From: an uncultured Methanobrevibacter sp.
GTDB lineage: Archaea > Methanobacteriota > Methanobacteria > Methanobacteriales > Methanobacteriaceae
Direction of reading: 5' to 3'
NCBI RefSeq assembly: GCF_902784195.1
Contig: NZ_CACZTX010000009.1
Location: 62,001-126,000 of the forward strand
DNA length: 64,000 bases
Below are positions 38,135 through 47,625 of the stretch, in pieces. The notes below the pieces were generated by a model. It did not search any database. It saw only the letters and a program-made list of their open reading frames with translations, and was not told where the DNA came from. The position numbers and the translations under genes were made by a program. Each line of letters starts with the position of its first letter. The first letter of the stretch is position 1.

Positions 38135-40207
38135 ATGGAAAACATCCCTGAAAACATTAAAACAATAATCAATAGCTGCTATCCATACATTGAGGATTTC
38201 AACCCTGCCCAAAAGGCAGTGATTGAATCAGGATACCTTGAAAACAATAGGAATTGTGTCATAGCGATTCCTACTGCCAGTGGGAAAACCGTGCTTGGAA
38301 TAATGGCAGCTCTCAAATCCATTTTAGATGGTGGAAAAGCGGTTTATGCTGTACCTCTCCTTTCAATCCAAAATGAGAAGGTTAAGGAATTCAAGAAATT
38401 CGAGGAATTTGGAATCAATGTAGGAAAACACCCATCATCTTCAGACTTGTCAGTTATGGTCTTTGAATCATTTGATGCATTAACCAGATTTTCATGGGAT
38501 GCCTTAAGGGAAGTCGACACATTAATCATCGATGAGTTCCATATGATTGGAGAATTTACAAGAGGCCCTACAATCGAATGTGCAATCACAAGGGCAAAAA
38601 TAATCAATCCAAGCTTAAGAATCATTGCATTGTCTGCAACACTTGAAAATATGGGGGAAATCGAAAGCTGGTTGGATGCAACTGTTGTAGAACATGACTA
38701 CAGACCAGTGCCATTGAACAAGGATGTGTTGGATGCTGAAATGTTCAATACAAAAAACAAGAATGATGTGGTTGTAAAAGTTATTGAAAAGGCAATATCC
38801 GATGATGCACAGGCATTGAGCTTTGTATCAACCAGAAGATTTACAGAAAGCCTTGCCAATTATGTTGCAGGAAAATTGAAAAAGAAAACTACTGCAGAAC
38901 AAAAGAAACGCTTCAAGGAAGTGGCTGATAAGTTGCTTGCAGTGCCTGAGAAAAAGGGATCAAGACCAACCTCAACTTGTCTTAAATTAGCGGAAAGCTG
39001 TGAAAACGGTGCTGTTTTCCACCACGCTGGCCTTTTCAGTGAACAAAAGGAAATCATTGAAGAGGAATTCAGAAATGGAAATATATTGATGATTGCAGCT
39101 ACTCCAAGCTTAATGTATGGAGTTAACCTTCCTTCAAAGTATGTGGTTATCAGAGACTATACAAGATGGACTTCAGATGGTCCCCAAGCAATTCCTGTTT
39201 TTGATTATGAGCAAATGTCAGGTAGAGCAGGAAGGCCTCAATATGATGATACAGGATATTCCTATTTGATTGCTAAATCCATGGAAGAGGCAATTACACT
39301 TGAAGAGCGTTACATTAACGGTCAAGTGGAGCCTACAAACTCTAAATTAATTGAAAACAAGGATGCTGTTTTCAAGCAAATAATTGCACAAGTGGCATCC
39401 ACTCTATCAAAAACTCCTGAAGAGCTTCAAGACTTTTTCACCAAAACATTTTATGGATATCAAATGACTGCAAATTCTTCAATGAGCTTCTTTGCTGAAG
39501 AAAGCTTGAAATTTGAAATCATGAATGCTTTGGAATTCTTGCTTCAAAACCAGATTTTGCAGGCAACACCAAGTGGACTCAAAACAACCCCATTCGGTAA
39601 TCTAATTGCAAGATCCAATTATAGTGTTGAAACCGCTGTAAAAATCAAGGAATATGCAAACAATCTCGATAACTTTAAGCCTGAGGAACTTATTTACCAA
39701 TTAGCCCAAACTCCAGATATGCCTCTTATTGCATTTAAAGGCAGAAAATCCAAAGACCCTGTTCGTGAAATGCTATCAAACTATGGATTGTTTGCAATTG
39801 ATATTGGAAACCCAGAAGCAACAGCAGTCTCTTTAATTGAATGGATAAATGAAAGGACAGAGTACCAAATTGAAAATGCTTATCATGTATACTCATCTTC
39901 TACCAGACGCTCTGCATATGAAGCTTCATTGCTTGTAAGGTTTACAAAGAACACCCTTGAAGTCCTTGGAAAATACTCCTATTCAAAAGATTTGGATTTC
40001 CTTTCTGCAAGACTTTATTATGGTGTAAAGGAAGACATAATACCTCTTGTAATTGGAGTGAAACGTTTAGGAAGACGTCGTGCAAGAGCATTGGTTGATG
40101 TATTTGGCGATGATTTGAGACCATATTCAGAAAAAGAGCTTCAAAAAGTTGATGGAATCGGTCCAAAATTAGCTCAAAACATTAAGAAATTTGCAGATAA
40201 TTATTAA
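38135..40207 (+). CDS. hel308: ATP-dependent DNA helicase Hel308
   Basis: About 690 residues. Superfamily 2 helicase that unwinds lagging strands at stalled forks (3' to 5'). It shows the Q motif FNPAQKAVIESG, Walker A IPTASGKT (about 45-52), DEFH box (133-136), motif III ALSATL, motif VI QMSGRAGRP, a winged-helix and ratchet region, and a C-terminal helix-hairpin-helix (KVDGIGPKLAQNI). I place the start at ATG 38135 (MENIPENIKT); the longer frame from 38057 adds 26 basic residues foreign to the family. No strong ribosome-binding site is seen. Confidence 0.95.
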   Translation: MENIPENIKTIINSCYPYIEDFNPAQKAVIESGYLENNRNCVIAIPTASGKTVLGIMAALKSILDGGKAVYAVPLLSIQNEKVKEFKKFEEFGINVGKHPSSSDLSVMVFESFDALTRFSWDALREVDTLIIDEFHMIGEFTRGPTIECAITRAKIINPSLRIIALSATLENMGEIESWLDATVVEHDYRPVPLNKDVLDAEMFNTKNKNDVVVKVIEKAISDDAQALSFVSTRRFTESLANYVAGKLKKKTTAEQKKRFKEVADKLLAVPEKKGSRPTSTCLKLAESCENGAVFHHAGLFSEQKEIIEEEFRNGNILMIAATPSLMYGVNLPSKYVVIRDYTRWTSDGPQAIPVFDYEQMSGRAGRPQYDDTGYSYLIAKSMEEAITLEERYINGQVEPTNSKLIENKDAVFKQIIAQVASTLSKTPEELQDFFTKTFYGYQMTANSSMSFFAEESLKFEIMNALEFLLQNQILQATPSGLKTTPFGNLIARSNYSVETAVKIKEYANNLDNFKPEELIYQLAQTPDMPLIAFKGRKSKDPVREMLSNYGLFAIDIGNPEATAVSLIEWINERTEYQIENAYHVYSSSTRRSAYEASLLVRFTKNTLEVLGKYSYSKDLDFLSARLYYGVKEDIIPLVIGVKRLGRRRARALVDVFGDDLRPYSEKELQKVDGIGPKLAQNIKKFADNY

Positions 40208-40383
40208 TTAATTATCTCTTTTCTATTTTTTAAAAAAAAAATTAATGTTAAATTTAAAAAAAATTATTTACTATTTTTAAAAAGAGATTTTGAATATTTG
40301 AAAAAATATGAAAAATAGATAGATTTTGATTTTAATTATATAAAAAAATTTTAAAAAAAAGAAAAAATAAAAGAAGAGGATAA

Positions 40384-40686
40384 TTATCCTCCACCTTCAC
40401 AACCTTGAATGTCATTTAAGTTGGCATTGAGTTCTTCATAGCCTTCCTTAATGTCCTTGACTTGCTCAAGAGTGTCTTTATCAAGGTTATCTGAATCAAC
40501 GATGTCTTTTTCATTAACCACTTCTAAAGAATCAGCTGCATACCATAAGGCAGGTTCATCTAATTTTACCCATTGCTCGTTGTCTTCTTCTTTCAAATCA
40601 ACAACTTTACTTATGGTACCAGTACCGGTATATCTTATAAAGGAACCTATATCAATGGTTTCTCCTCGAATATCACAAATACTCAT
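40384..40686 (-). CDS. Small archaeal protein, probably DUF2098 family
   Basis: 100 residues starting MSICDIRGETIDIGSFIRY. The beta-rich core GSFIRYTGTGTISKVVDL...WVKLDEPALWYAADSLEVV matches my recollection of the DUF2098 family, conserved in methanogens with unknown function. The C-terminal 40 residues are acidic and helical. ATG 40686 follows GGTGATAGT; the longer frame to 40719 lacks such a site. It lies 58 bases downstream of the broken PRC-barrel gene on the same strand and may share its transcript. Confidence 0.75.
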   Translation of the reverse strand: MSICDIRGETIDIGSFIRYTGTGTISKVVDLKEEDNEQWVKLDEPALWYAADSLEVVNEKDIVDSDNLDKDTLEQVKDIKEGYEELNANLNDIQGCEGGG

Positions 40687-40744
40687 ACTATCACCAATAG
40701 GTTTTAATAAAGTCTTCAAAGAAGAAAATAAATAGAAATTTAAT

Positions 40745-41034
40745 TTAGTCTATTTTTACTTCAGCCTCTTCTTCAGCCTCTTCTTCTGCTTCTTCTTCAT
40801 CTTCAACAATTTCAGCTTCAACTTCTTCCACTTCTTCTTTAGCGTCTTTAGCTTTTTCAGCTTCTTCAATTGCAGCTTCTTTGTTGATTTCCTAGAGATA
40901 AAGTTTTTCTTAAGGACAATGGTTATTGCATTGATTTTACCTTCTTTAGGATCAAATTCAGCATCATCAATTTTACCTACTTCATTTGCATTAGCATCTA
41001 AAGCCATCATACCTAATAATTGTTTAATTTTCAT
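40745..41034 (-). pseudogene. PRC-barrel protein gene, disrupted by frameshift and probable internal deletion
   Basis: The first 49 codons from ATG 41034 encode the first half of a PRC-barrel domain (MKIKQLLGMMALDANANEVG, EFDPKEGKINAITIVLKKNF). After that the open frame becomes a nonsense Lys/Leu-rich run. The downstream sequence in another frame reads as a sensible acidic tail (EINKEAAIEEAEKAKDAKEE, then many Glu, ending VKID at TAA 40745), with a TAG just before it at 40892-40894. The second half of the barrel (normally an acidic strand and an IGDYVLL-type segment) is missing, so a deletion at about 40890 that also shifted the frame is likely. The start retains a strong GAGGTAATAGA site. 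Confidence 0.7.
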
Positions 41035-41338
41035 TCTATTACCTCAATTATTATTTTTCATGAAATTATGTTAAAACTAATCAAATATGGTTTGATTATT
41101 TGGAAATGGCCATATAACTAAAAAGTTATTTTTAACATAATCACCATTAATTAAGAATATGATTTGAAAATTATATAAACTTATCTAAATATTTTTTTAA
41201 AGCAATAAAATTTATATAATTATGATAATAAATTAATATTTTAAAAACAAATATAATTACTATAAAATATCATTATAAGAAAATCAAAAACAAATCTTAA
41301 TAAAAATCATTAAAAAAATTTTATCGAGGGTGAACCTA
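41035..41338. other. AT-rich divergent spacer, no gene found
   Basis: 304 bases between the PRC-barrel gene and elp3, both transcribed outward. It must include both promoters. An AT-rich inverted element near 41085-41135 (ATATGGTTTGATTATT...CATATAAC) is weak and not assigned. Confidence 0.4.
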
Positions 41339-43045
41339 ATGGAAGAAGCATGTCGAATTATCATAGAAGATATCATAAATGGGAAAATAACTACTCGTCG
41401 TGAGCTCGAAGTGGAAAAAAGGCAGCTCTGTAGAGATAGAAACCTGAAGAAATTTATGAGCAATTCTGTAATCCTAGAACATGCTAGCCTTGAGGAAAAG
41501 AAAATCGTTTCTAACCTTTTAAGAAAGAAACCAACCAGAACAATCTCTGGAGTGGCAATTGTTGCAGTGATGTGCCATCCACACCAATGCCCTCATGGAA
41601 GATGCTATTATTGCCCTGAAAGTGACATTGCACCTCCAAGTTATACTGGAGAGGAGCCTGCAGCACTTAGAGGAAGAATGTTTAAGTTCCATCCATATGT
41701 CCAGTGCTACAATCGTCTAAAGCAATTGCATAAGGTAGGCCATCCAATAGATAAGGTTGAACTCATCATCATGGGAGGAACCTTCCCATCAAAGGACATA
41801 TGCTATCAGGAATGGTTCGTTTCACAATGTCTAAAGGCAATGAGTGACTTTGGAGTGATCCTTGAAAACATAACTGAAATTGGGGATATTGAATCATTCA
41901 ATAAAGAAGACCTTTTAAAGTATCCCCCATATAGCAACAATGCACTTAAAACTTATCCTCCAAATGATAATGTGCTAATAGATGACATCCAAAGAATTAA
42001 CGAAAGCTCTAAAGTAAGATGCATCGGAATGACCTTTGAGACCCGACCGGACTACTGTAAGGAGCCTCATGTTGACAGAATGTTGAATATGGGAGTTACA
42101 AGGGTTGAGTTAGGTGTTCAAACCATCCATAACCACATTTATGAAAAGATCAAAAGAGGACATACCGTTGAGGATGTCATTGAAGCAAACAGGATTCTAA
42201 GGGATTCTGGGGTGAAAGTGGCTATGCACATGATGCCTGGGCTTTTTCCTCTTGCAAGAGATGAACCTAGAATAGAGCAATGCCCAGAAAAAGATTTGGA
42301 AATGTTTAAAACCATCTTTACAAATGAAAACTTCAAGCCGGATATGCTCAAGATTTATCCTTGCCTTGTTACAGATGGAAGTGAACTTCACAAATTATGG
42401 AAAGAAGGGAAATACAGACCATATAGTGATGAAGAAGCTGTTGAACTGATAGTTCAAATCAAGAAGATCTTGCCGAAATGGGTAAGAACCATGAGAATCC
42501 AAAGGGATATTCCATCCACATTAATTGAAGATGGAGTGAAAAAATCAAACCTTGGGGAATTGGTCTACAATCGTCTTGAAGAAGAGAATATCAATTGCCA
42601 ATGCATAAGATGCAGGGAAATTGGCCATAAGAAGACCAAGGAAGAGTATTCAATTGATGATTACAAATTATTTGAAGAGGATTACATTGCTACCGAAGGC
42701 AAGGAACACTTCCTATCCATAGAAGATAAGAATGAGGAAAGCCTTGCAGGATTCCTAAGATTAAGAATGCCTTCCGAAAAAGCTCATAGAGAAGAGATTG
42801 ATAATAAAACAGCTATTGTTCGTGAATTGCATGTTTATGGAAACATGATAAAGATAGGGCAGAAAGGAAGTGATATCGGACAGCACACAGGCTTTGGTGA
42901 AAAGTTGTTGAAACGTGCTGAAGAGATAAGTATCGACCAGAACAAGGAAGAGCTATTGATTATCAGCGGCATTGGAGCCAGAAATTATTACCGCAAATTC
43001 GGTTATGAACGTAAAGGCCCATATATGGCTAAAAAATTGGTTTAA
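41339..43045 (+). CDS. elp3: tRNA uridine(34) acetyltransferase Elp3 (radical SAM-GNAT)
   Basis: 568 residues. Archaeal Elp3 starts the formation of 5-carboxymethyl-type modifications on the wobble uridine of tRNAs, using acetyl-CoA and SAM. The N-terminal tRNA-binding segment is followed by a radical SAM domain with the cluster motif [10 protein letters not shown] (near residue 85) and by [13 protein letters not shown] zinc-binding [10 protein letters not shown] segment leads to the C-terminal GNAT domain ([39 protein letters not shown]). Start ATG 41339 after GAGGGTGAACCTA; the in-frame GTG four codons earlier lies in that site. Confidence 0.97.
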   Translation: MEEACRIIIEDIINGKITTRRELEVEKRQLCRDRNLKKFMSNSVILEHASLEEKKIVSNLLRKKPTRTISGVAIVAVMCHPHQCPHGRCYYCPESDIAPPSYTGEEPAALRGRMFKFHPYVQCYNRLKQLHKVGHPIDKVELIIMGGTFPSKDICYQEWFVSQCLKAMSDFGVILENITEIGDIESFNKEDLLKYPPYSNNALKTYPPNDNVLIDDIQRINESSKVRCIGMTFETRPDYCKEPHVDRMLNMGVTRVELGVQTIHNHIYEKIKRGHTVEDVIEANRILRDSGVKVAMHMMPGLFPLARDEPRIEQCPEKDLEMFKTIFTNENFKPDMLKIYPCLVTDGSELHKLWKEGKYRPYSDEEAVELIVQIKKILPKWVRTMRIQRDIPSTLIEDGVKKSNLGELVYNRLEEENINCQCIRCREIGHKKTKEEYSIDDYKLFEEDYIATEGKEHFLSIEDKNEESLAGFLRLRMPSEKAHREEIDNKTAIVRELHVYGNMIKIGQKGSDIGQHTGFGEKLLKRAEEISIDQNKEELLIISGIGARNYYRKFGYERKGPYMAKKLV

Positions 43046-43346
43046 ATAGCACTTAAATATTTGTTTTATTAAAAAAACATCAAAAGTTGAAACAATCAGA
43101 CAAGTCAAAAGTATTATATAGTTTGAAGTTAAACTAACTATTATATACATATAAAACTAATATTAAATTAACTAATATTAAATTAATGATTAAAATTATG
43201 AAAAAATGATTAAAATTTAATATTAATTATGAAAATTATATTTATTGGAGATTAAAATTTAATCAATTATTGAAAAATAATTGAATGATTACTGAATTAA
43301 TCTTATTGGAGATTAGAATCGTTTTAAAAATAGGGAGATGACTTAA
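43046..43346. other. AT-rich spacer upstream of deoC with a direct repeat
   Basis: 301 bases. The 13-mer TTATTGGAGATTA occurs at 43242-43254 and 43303-43315, 61 bases apart, both before the deoC start. It contains GGAG but is not at ribosome-binding distance. Otherwise no gene is seen. Confidence 0.45.
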
Positions 43347-44072
43347 ATGATCAACAAAGCTGAAAAACTTGCAAAAGCTATTGAATTTACTCATTTAGAT
43401 AATACTGCAACCATTGAGGAAATGAAAGCATTCTTCGCAAAAGCAAAGGAATATCCTTTTTATGCTGTTGTAGTTTTACCTCATTTTGTTAAACTAGCAA
43501 AAGAAGAATTGAAAGACACTGACATGAAAGTGGTGACTGTTATTGACTTCCCATTAGGTGCAGGAAACACCGAAGGAAAAATAGCAGAAGCTAAAGCTGC
43601 AATTGCAGATGGTGCAGATGAAATCGACATGATGGCAAATATCCCATCAATTAAAGAACGTGACTTCGAATACGTTAAAAATGATATCAAAGCAGTTAAA
43701 GAAGCAATTGGAGACCACATACTCAAAGTAATTATTGAAAACCCTCTTCTTAATGAAGATGAAATGGCTGGAGCTTCCAGAATGTGTGAAGAAGGAGGAG
43801 CAGATTACGTTAAGACCTCAAGCGGATTCAATGGAAAACAACATTTCTATTCCTTGATGGAAAGTTTAAGAATTATGAAAAAGAATGCTCCGCATCTTGA
43901 AATGAAAGCAGCTGGCGGAATTGATAACTATAAGTTAGCAAATAATGTTCTTGCTGCAGGAGTAAGCAAGATTGGAACTTCTTCCGGACACATCATTATG
44001 GATCAACTTAATCATGTACTTGATAATCAGAAAGTGGATCCTAATCAAAAAACAGGCCCAAGACTTATTTAA
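43347..44072 (+). CDS. deoC: Deoxyribose-phosphate aldolase
   Basis: 241 residues, class I TIM-barrel aldolase that reversibly cleaves 2-deoxyribose 5-phosphate to glyceraldehyde 3-phosphate and acetaldehyde. The Schiff-base Lys is in ADYVKTSSGF, the second catalytic Lys in MKAAGGI, and the Asp-containing TVIDFPLGAG and LKVIIENPLL motifs are in place. Length is normal. Start at 43347 after GGGAGATGACTTAA. In archaea it probably acts in deoxynucleoside degradation or pentose recycling. Monocistronic. Confidence 0.95.
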   Translation: MINKAEKLAKAIEFTHLDNTATIEEMKAFFAKAKEYPFYAVVVLPHFVKLAKEELKDTDMKVVTVIDFPLGAGNTEGKIAEAKAAIADGADEIDMMANIPSIKERDFEYVKNDIKAVKEAIGDHILKVIIENPLLNEDEMAGASRMCEEGGADYVKTSSGFNGKQHFYSLMESLRIMKKNAPHLEMKAAGGIDNYKLANNVLAAGVSKIGTSSGHIIMDQLNHVLDNQKVDPNQKTGPRLI

Positions 44073-44241
44073 ATAAATTATACAAAATTTTATAATTTAT
44101 TTATTTTCTTTTTTATTTCTATTTTTTCAAATTTTAATTATCAATAACATTCTTTTTTTGAAGCATTTTAAAATCTGCTGGTTTTATTTTTAAAAAAATA
44201 GTTCGTATATAATAAAACTAAATATTCCTCGATAAAAAAAG

Positions 44242-44314
<73 letters not shown>

Positions 44315-44317
44315 AAA

Positions 44318-44389
44318 TGGACCGAACGAGATTCGAACTCGTGATCACCGCCATGTCAAGGCGGTATCATACCCCTAGACCACCGGTCC
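44318..44389 (-). tRNA. tRNA-Val (anticodon GAC)
   Basis: Minus-strand cloverleaf: acceptor GGACCGG/TCGGTCC (one G-T pair), anticodon stem CCGCC/GGCGG around the loop TTGACAT (anticodon GAC), T arm ACGAG-TTCGAAT-CTCGT, discriminator A. It reads GTC and GTT codons. The anticodon is GAC (valine), not GTC (aspartate). Confidence 0.95.
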
Positions 44390-44418
44390 TTCTTACTCAT
44401 TAAAATATGTTTATAATT

Positions 44419-44430
44419 ATATATAAATGT
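44419..44430 (-). promoter_or_regulatory. TATA box of the tRNA-Val/tRNA-Phe transcript
   Basis: On the minus strand ACATTTATATAT lies about 35 bases upstream of the tRNA-Val 5' end. A similar block (TTAAAATATGTTAATAATTA) near 44550-44575 looks like a duplicated, tRNA-less copy. Confidence 0.6.
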
Positions 44431-44659
44431 TTCTAAATCAATAATTTTAGAAAATTAAAATTAAGAAATTTCATTTAAAAATAACTCTTTTTAAAAACAA
44501 AATCTTAAAAAACCGATGCCTAGAGCCTAACAAATAAAATGACAGACATATTAAAATATGTTAATAATTACATATAAACTTAATGGAAAACCATGTGAAA
44601 AAATTTTTAATTATTAAGAATAATATTTAAAAAAGTTAAACAGTATTAAAAAACAGTGC

Positions 44660-44717
44660 AAATAGATAAAAATATGTAAAAATAGATAAAATATGTAAAA
44701 ATAGATAAAAATAGACA
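44660..44717. repeat. Short AT-rich tandem repeat
   Basis: About three imperfect units of the type AAATAGATAAAAATATGTA lie downstream of the histone terminator. Function unknown. Confidence 0.6.
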
Positions 44718-44737
44718 GAAATTTTAAAAAAAAAATA

Positions 44738-44763
44738 ATTGGCCAATAAAGATCTTGGCCAAT
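44738..44763 (-). terminator. Hairpin-plus-T-tract terminator of the histone gene
   Basis: ATTGGCCAA-N8-TTGGCCAAT is a perfect 9-bp inverted repeat. On the histone strand it is followed directly by a run of nine to ten T residues. It lies 32 bases after the histone stop codon and has the shape of a bacterial intrinsic terminator. Confidence 0.8.
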
Positions 44764-44794
44764 AGTTAACAGTTAAAAACTAGAGATAACAAAC

Positions 44795-44995
44795 TTATTT
44801 GATTGCTAATTTGATATCTTCAGCTTTTACGGTTTTTCTACCAGCGTGGCGTGCGAAATTAACTGCTTTTTTAGCTAATTCGTCACCTTTTTCTTCAAGA
44901 GCTTCAGCTAATGCAACTTTTGCATCATCACTAATTCTTTGTGCGCCAGCATTTTTTAAGATACGACCGACAGGTGCGATTGGTAATTCACTCAT
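44795..44995 (-). CDS. Archaeal histone
   Basis: 66 residues, a histone-fold protein that wraps DNA as dimers and longer stacks. The sequence begins [20 protein letters not shown] and contains [18 protein letters not shown] in the central helix and [18 protein letters not shown] at the C-terminus, the HMf-type pattern without tails. The start follows GGAGGTGAAAAT, and a TATA box lies about 40 bases upstream, so the leader is short and the gene is probably highly expressed. A strong terminator follows. Monocistronic. Confidence 0.97.
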   Translation of the reverse strand: MSELPIAPVGRILKNAGAQRISDDAKVALAEALEEKGDELAKKAVNFARHAGRKTVKAEDIKLAIK

Positions 44996-45620
44996 ATTTT
45001 CACCTCCAATTGAAAGTGTGTTCTACCTAGTATATAAATGTTTTGTTTTTTTAAGGCCATTAAATCACTTATTATTCAAAAAATAGTTGTAAAAATATAG
45101 ATTTTTTAATAATGAGAAATATTAAAACTAATTAAAAAAATTTAATAAAAAATATATGAAAAAAAGGTATTTAAAAGCCATAGAACTCTTAAAAAATAAA
45201 CCTTTTAAAAACTCTTAATTCTTTAAATAAATAGCCAAATATCTTTATTTTATTAAATAAATAACAAATAGTCTTTAAAAAAAGCAAAGAAAGAAAATTT
45301 TCTTTAAAAGGTAAATAAAATATAAATTAGTCTTTAAAACAAAAATACAAGATAATTTAAAAGTTATTTAAAAAAATAACTAATTTTAAAAGAGTTTTTT
45401 ATCTAAATTTTCTAAGAATTTTCTAAATTAGAAAATAATGAAAATATTAGTGTAAAAGTAATAATAATTAGAAAAAATTCCTTAAAAAAATAATTAGGGA
45501 ATTGATAATTTCATAAAAGTAAAATAAGAAAAAATAAAGGATAAAATAAATGCTGAATAAAATGAAAAATTAAATGAAAAATTAAATGATAAAATAAAAG
45601 AATAAGAAAAGAATAAAAAA
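44996..45620. other. 625-base AT-rich region, no gene found
   Basis: The longest gene-free stretch in the window, between the histone start and the methylthiotransferase stop. Except for the histone promoter at its left end it has only homopolymer-rich sequence with short frames and a weak palindrome (TTTTCTAA...TTAGAAAA near 45415-45440). No RNA gene could be recognised. Confidence 0.5.
45031..45039 (-). promoter_or_regulatory. TATA box of the histone gene
   Basis: On the minus strand AAACAAAACATTTATATA places an A-rich BRE-like element before ATTTATATA. The distance of about 40 bases to the start codon allows a 10-15 base leader holding GGAGGTG. Confidence 0.65.
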
Positions 45621-46895
45621 TTAGATCTTATGACCAATCAGATAAGTTCCGGTTGTCTCATCAATATGAACCTTGATAAACTCACCTAATTCGACATCCT
45701 GAACAACTACTGGAATATATGAATCGGTTTTTGCAATGAAACCACCTTTGGAACCTTTACCAACAACCAATGCATTTAATTCCTTACCCTTTAGGCATTT
45801 GTTTTCCTCTTCAATAATTCCAAATTTATTATCGGATAAAATTTTGGATCTTCTTTTCATATCCTCAAATGGAATATTTGGAAGATCAGATGAACTTGCA
45901 CCTTCCCTATGCTGATACTTTGATAAATGAATCAAATTGAATTTTATCTCTTCAATCAAATCTGCAGTCATCAAAAAGTCCTCTTCAGTTTCTGTAGGAT
46001 AACCTATAATGATATCTGTAGCCAATGTAAGGTTTGGGATTTCCTCCTTAAACCTATAAACAATTTTCTTATAATCTTCAACAGTGTGATTCCTTCTCAT
46101 ATGCTTCAAGACTGCATCACTTCCAGATTGAATAGGCAAATGGATGAAATTGTATACCTTTTCCATCTTAAATGCATCAATTAGATTCTCAAGGTCATTT
46201 CCTATGTTTTTAGGGTGCATCATTCCAACACGAACTTTAAAGTCACCATCTAAACCAGCCACTTCCTTAATCAAGTCAGATAGCTTTTCACCAGTGTCCT
46301 TTCCAAATGCAGAAGTGTCTTGAGCTGTAAGCTCAATTTCTACGCAACCATCTTCAATAGCTTGTTTTGCTTCCTTTACAATATCCTCAATCGGATAACT
46401 GTTTAGATGGCCCCTTGCAAAGCGAGTGCAACAGTAACTGCAGGAACCTAAGCAACCTTCACATATTTGGATAACATGAACATATGGGTCCTGACGTATT
46501 TTAGGAACACAAACTTTAGGCTCATCTGAAAAGCCAAACTCTCTGGAAACTTCCCCACCAATAGCTGACTTGACAACATCAGCAGTCTTGTTCAATTGGT
46601 GAGGACCAATCCAAGAGCAGTTCGGTCCAATTGCATCAAGCTTTTTAGGATCCACTTCAACCATACATCCTGCAACAATGATTTCCTTATCTGGAAATTC
46701 CTCTTGAAGCTTTTTGATTCTATTTATCACCTTGCTTTCAGTAGGCAATTTTACATAACAGGTGTTTACGATGATTGCATCAGCTTCCTCTTGATTATCT
46801 ACAATATCAATGGAATTGGCATTTAAAATACCTGCCATAATTTCAGAATCAGCTTGATTGAATGTGCATCCGTAAGTTTCTATAAATACTTTCAT
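45621..46895 (-). CDS. tRNA threonylcarbamoyladenosine (t6A37) methylthiotransferase
   Basis: 424 residues. Radical SAM methylthiotransferase of the archaeal/eukaryal CDKAL1 (e-MtaB) group that converts t6A to ms2t6A at position 37 of tRNAs. The N-terminal UPF0004 domain has cluster Cys residues in ETYGCTFNQAD, VNTCYV and AGCMVE. The radical SAM cluster motif is CLGSCSYCCTRFARG, and a TRAM domain closes the protein (LNALVVGKGSKGGFIAKTDS). I place the start at ATG 46895 (MKVFIETYGC) after GAGGATAAT; the longer frame adds a hydrophobic stretch unlike the family. It lies 88 bases downstream of the zinc-finger gene. Confidence 0.95.
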   Translation of the reverse strand: MKVFIETYGCTFNQADSEIMAGILNANSIDIVDNQEEADAIIVNTCYVKLPTESKVINRIKKLQEEFPDKEIIVAGCMVEVDPKKLDAIGPNCSWIGPHQLNKTADVVKSAIGGEVSREFGFSDEPKVCVPKIRQDPYVHVIQICEGCLGSCSYCCTRFARGHLNSYPIEDIVKEAKQAIEDGCVEIELTAQDTSAFGKDTGEKLSDLIKEVAGLDGDFKVRVGMMHPKNIGNDLENLIDAFKMEKVYNFIHLPIQSGSDAVLKHMRRNHTVEDYKKIVYRFKEEIPNLTLATDIIIGYPTETEEDFLMTADLIEEIKFNLIHLSKYQHREGASSSDLPNIPFEDMKRRSKILSDNKFGIIEEENKCLKGKELNALVVGKGSKGGFIAKTDSYIPVVVQDVELGEFIKVHIDETTGTYLIGHKI

Positions 46896-46983
46896 ATTAT
46901 CCTCTAAAAATAAAAATAGATTATATGGGATTGAATATATCATCCCAATAGAAAATTTTAAATTGTTTTAAATTGTCGTTAAA

Positions 46984-47625
46984 TTAACTTTTATGTTTAT
47001 TCAAAGGTTTTGCTTGAACAATGAATTTAGTCAAATCATAGTCATAATTATTGAACTTAACAGGTTTTGCATAAACCCTTTTAATTACTCTTGCCTTAGC
47101 ATAACCCTTAGTGGTTTTTCTCTCTTCTGTCTTAATCACATGAACTCTTGCAATATACTTGTCAATTTTTAGAATATCATCAACAGCTATCTTGAAGTCA
47201 CGTTCAGTTTCACATTTAAATGAAGCGACTTTTCCATGCAAATCTATTGAAACACCAAAACGTGCAGGAATCTCTTCAGAGGATGCCCAAATGGTTTTGA
47301 CATCTTTTGCAATAGCTTTCTTAACTCTCTTTTCTCCTTCAAGCTCTAAAGAAGTGATCTTCACTTTTCCAAGCTCTGACATTAGGAAATCCCCAACAAC
47401 AAGTTGTTCATCAGGGAATAAGTCAATGAATATCTTATGAGTATCTTCATGTTCACTAATGATTAATCTGAATGGTTTTGGGTTATCCTGAGAAATTCTT
47501 TCATTATAAACAGATCCGCATTCATCACATTTCAATAGGAATTCTCTAATTTCCTTATTTTTGCCTTTGATAAGCTTATTCTTTAAAATGACTGCTTCAT
47601 CAGATCCGCAAACTGGACAAACCAT
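46984..47625 (-). CDS. HVO_0476-type zinc-finger protein
   Basis: 213 residues. The N-terminal zinc ribbon is CPVCGSDE...CDECGSVYNE (residues about 3-40). The rest is a beta-rich basic domain (DFLMSELGKVKITSLELEGE, ARVHVIKTEERKTTKGYAKA). The sequence fits an archaeal family annotated as HVO_0476 zinc-finger proteins; the function is unknown, and nucleic-acid binding is inferred from the basic, ribbon-containing architecture. The gene is upstream of the tRNA methylthiotransferase on the same strand, so a role in translation or tRNA modification is possible. Start at 47625 after GAGGTGAAAAT. Confidence 0.82.
   Translation of the reverse strand: MVCPVCGSDEAVILKNKLIKGKNKEIREFLLKCDECGSVYNERISQDNPKPFRLIISEHEDTHKIFIDLFPDEQLVVGDFLMSELGKVKITSLELEGEKRVKKAIAKDVKTIWASSEEIPARFGVSIDLHGKVASFKCETERDFKIAVDDILKIDKYIARVHVIKTEERKTTKGYAKARVIKRVYAKPVKFNNYDYDLTKFIVQAKPLNKHKS

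Larger units (their letters stand above)
44390..44794. other. Intergenic region between tRNA-Val and the histone gene
   Basis: 405 bases with the tRNA promoter at its left end, a second copy of that promoter-like sequence near 44550-44580, a short tandem repeat (44660-44717) and the histone terminator (44738-44763). No gene is seen. Confidence 0.5.

Noticed and set aside
44318-44389. tRNA-Asp instead of tRNA-Val
   Set aside because: With a 7-base loop TTGACAT the anticodon is GAC, which is valine; reading GTC would require a shifted stem.
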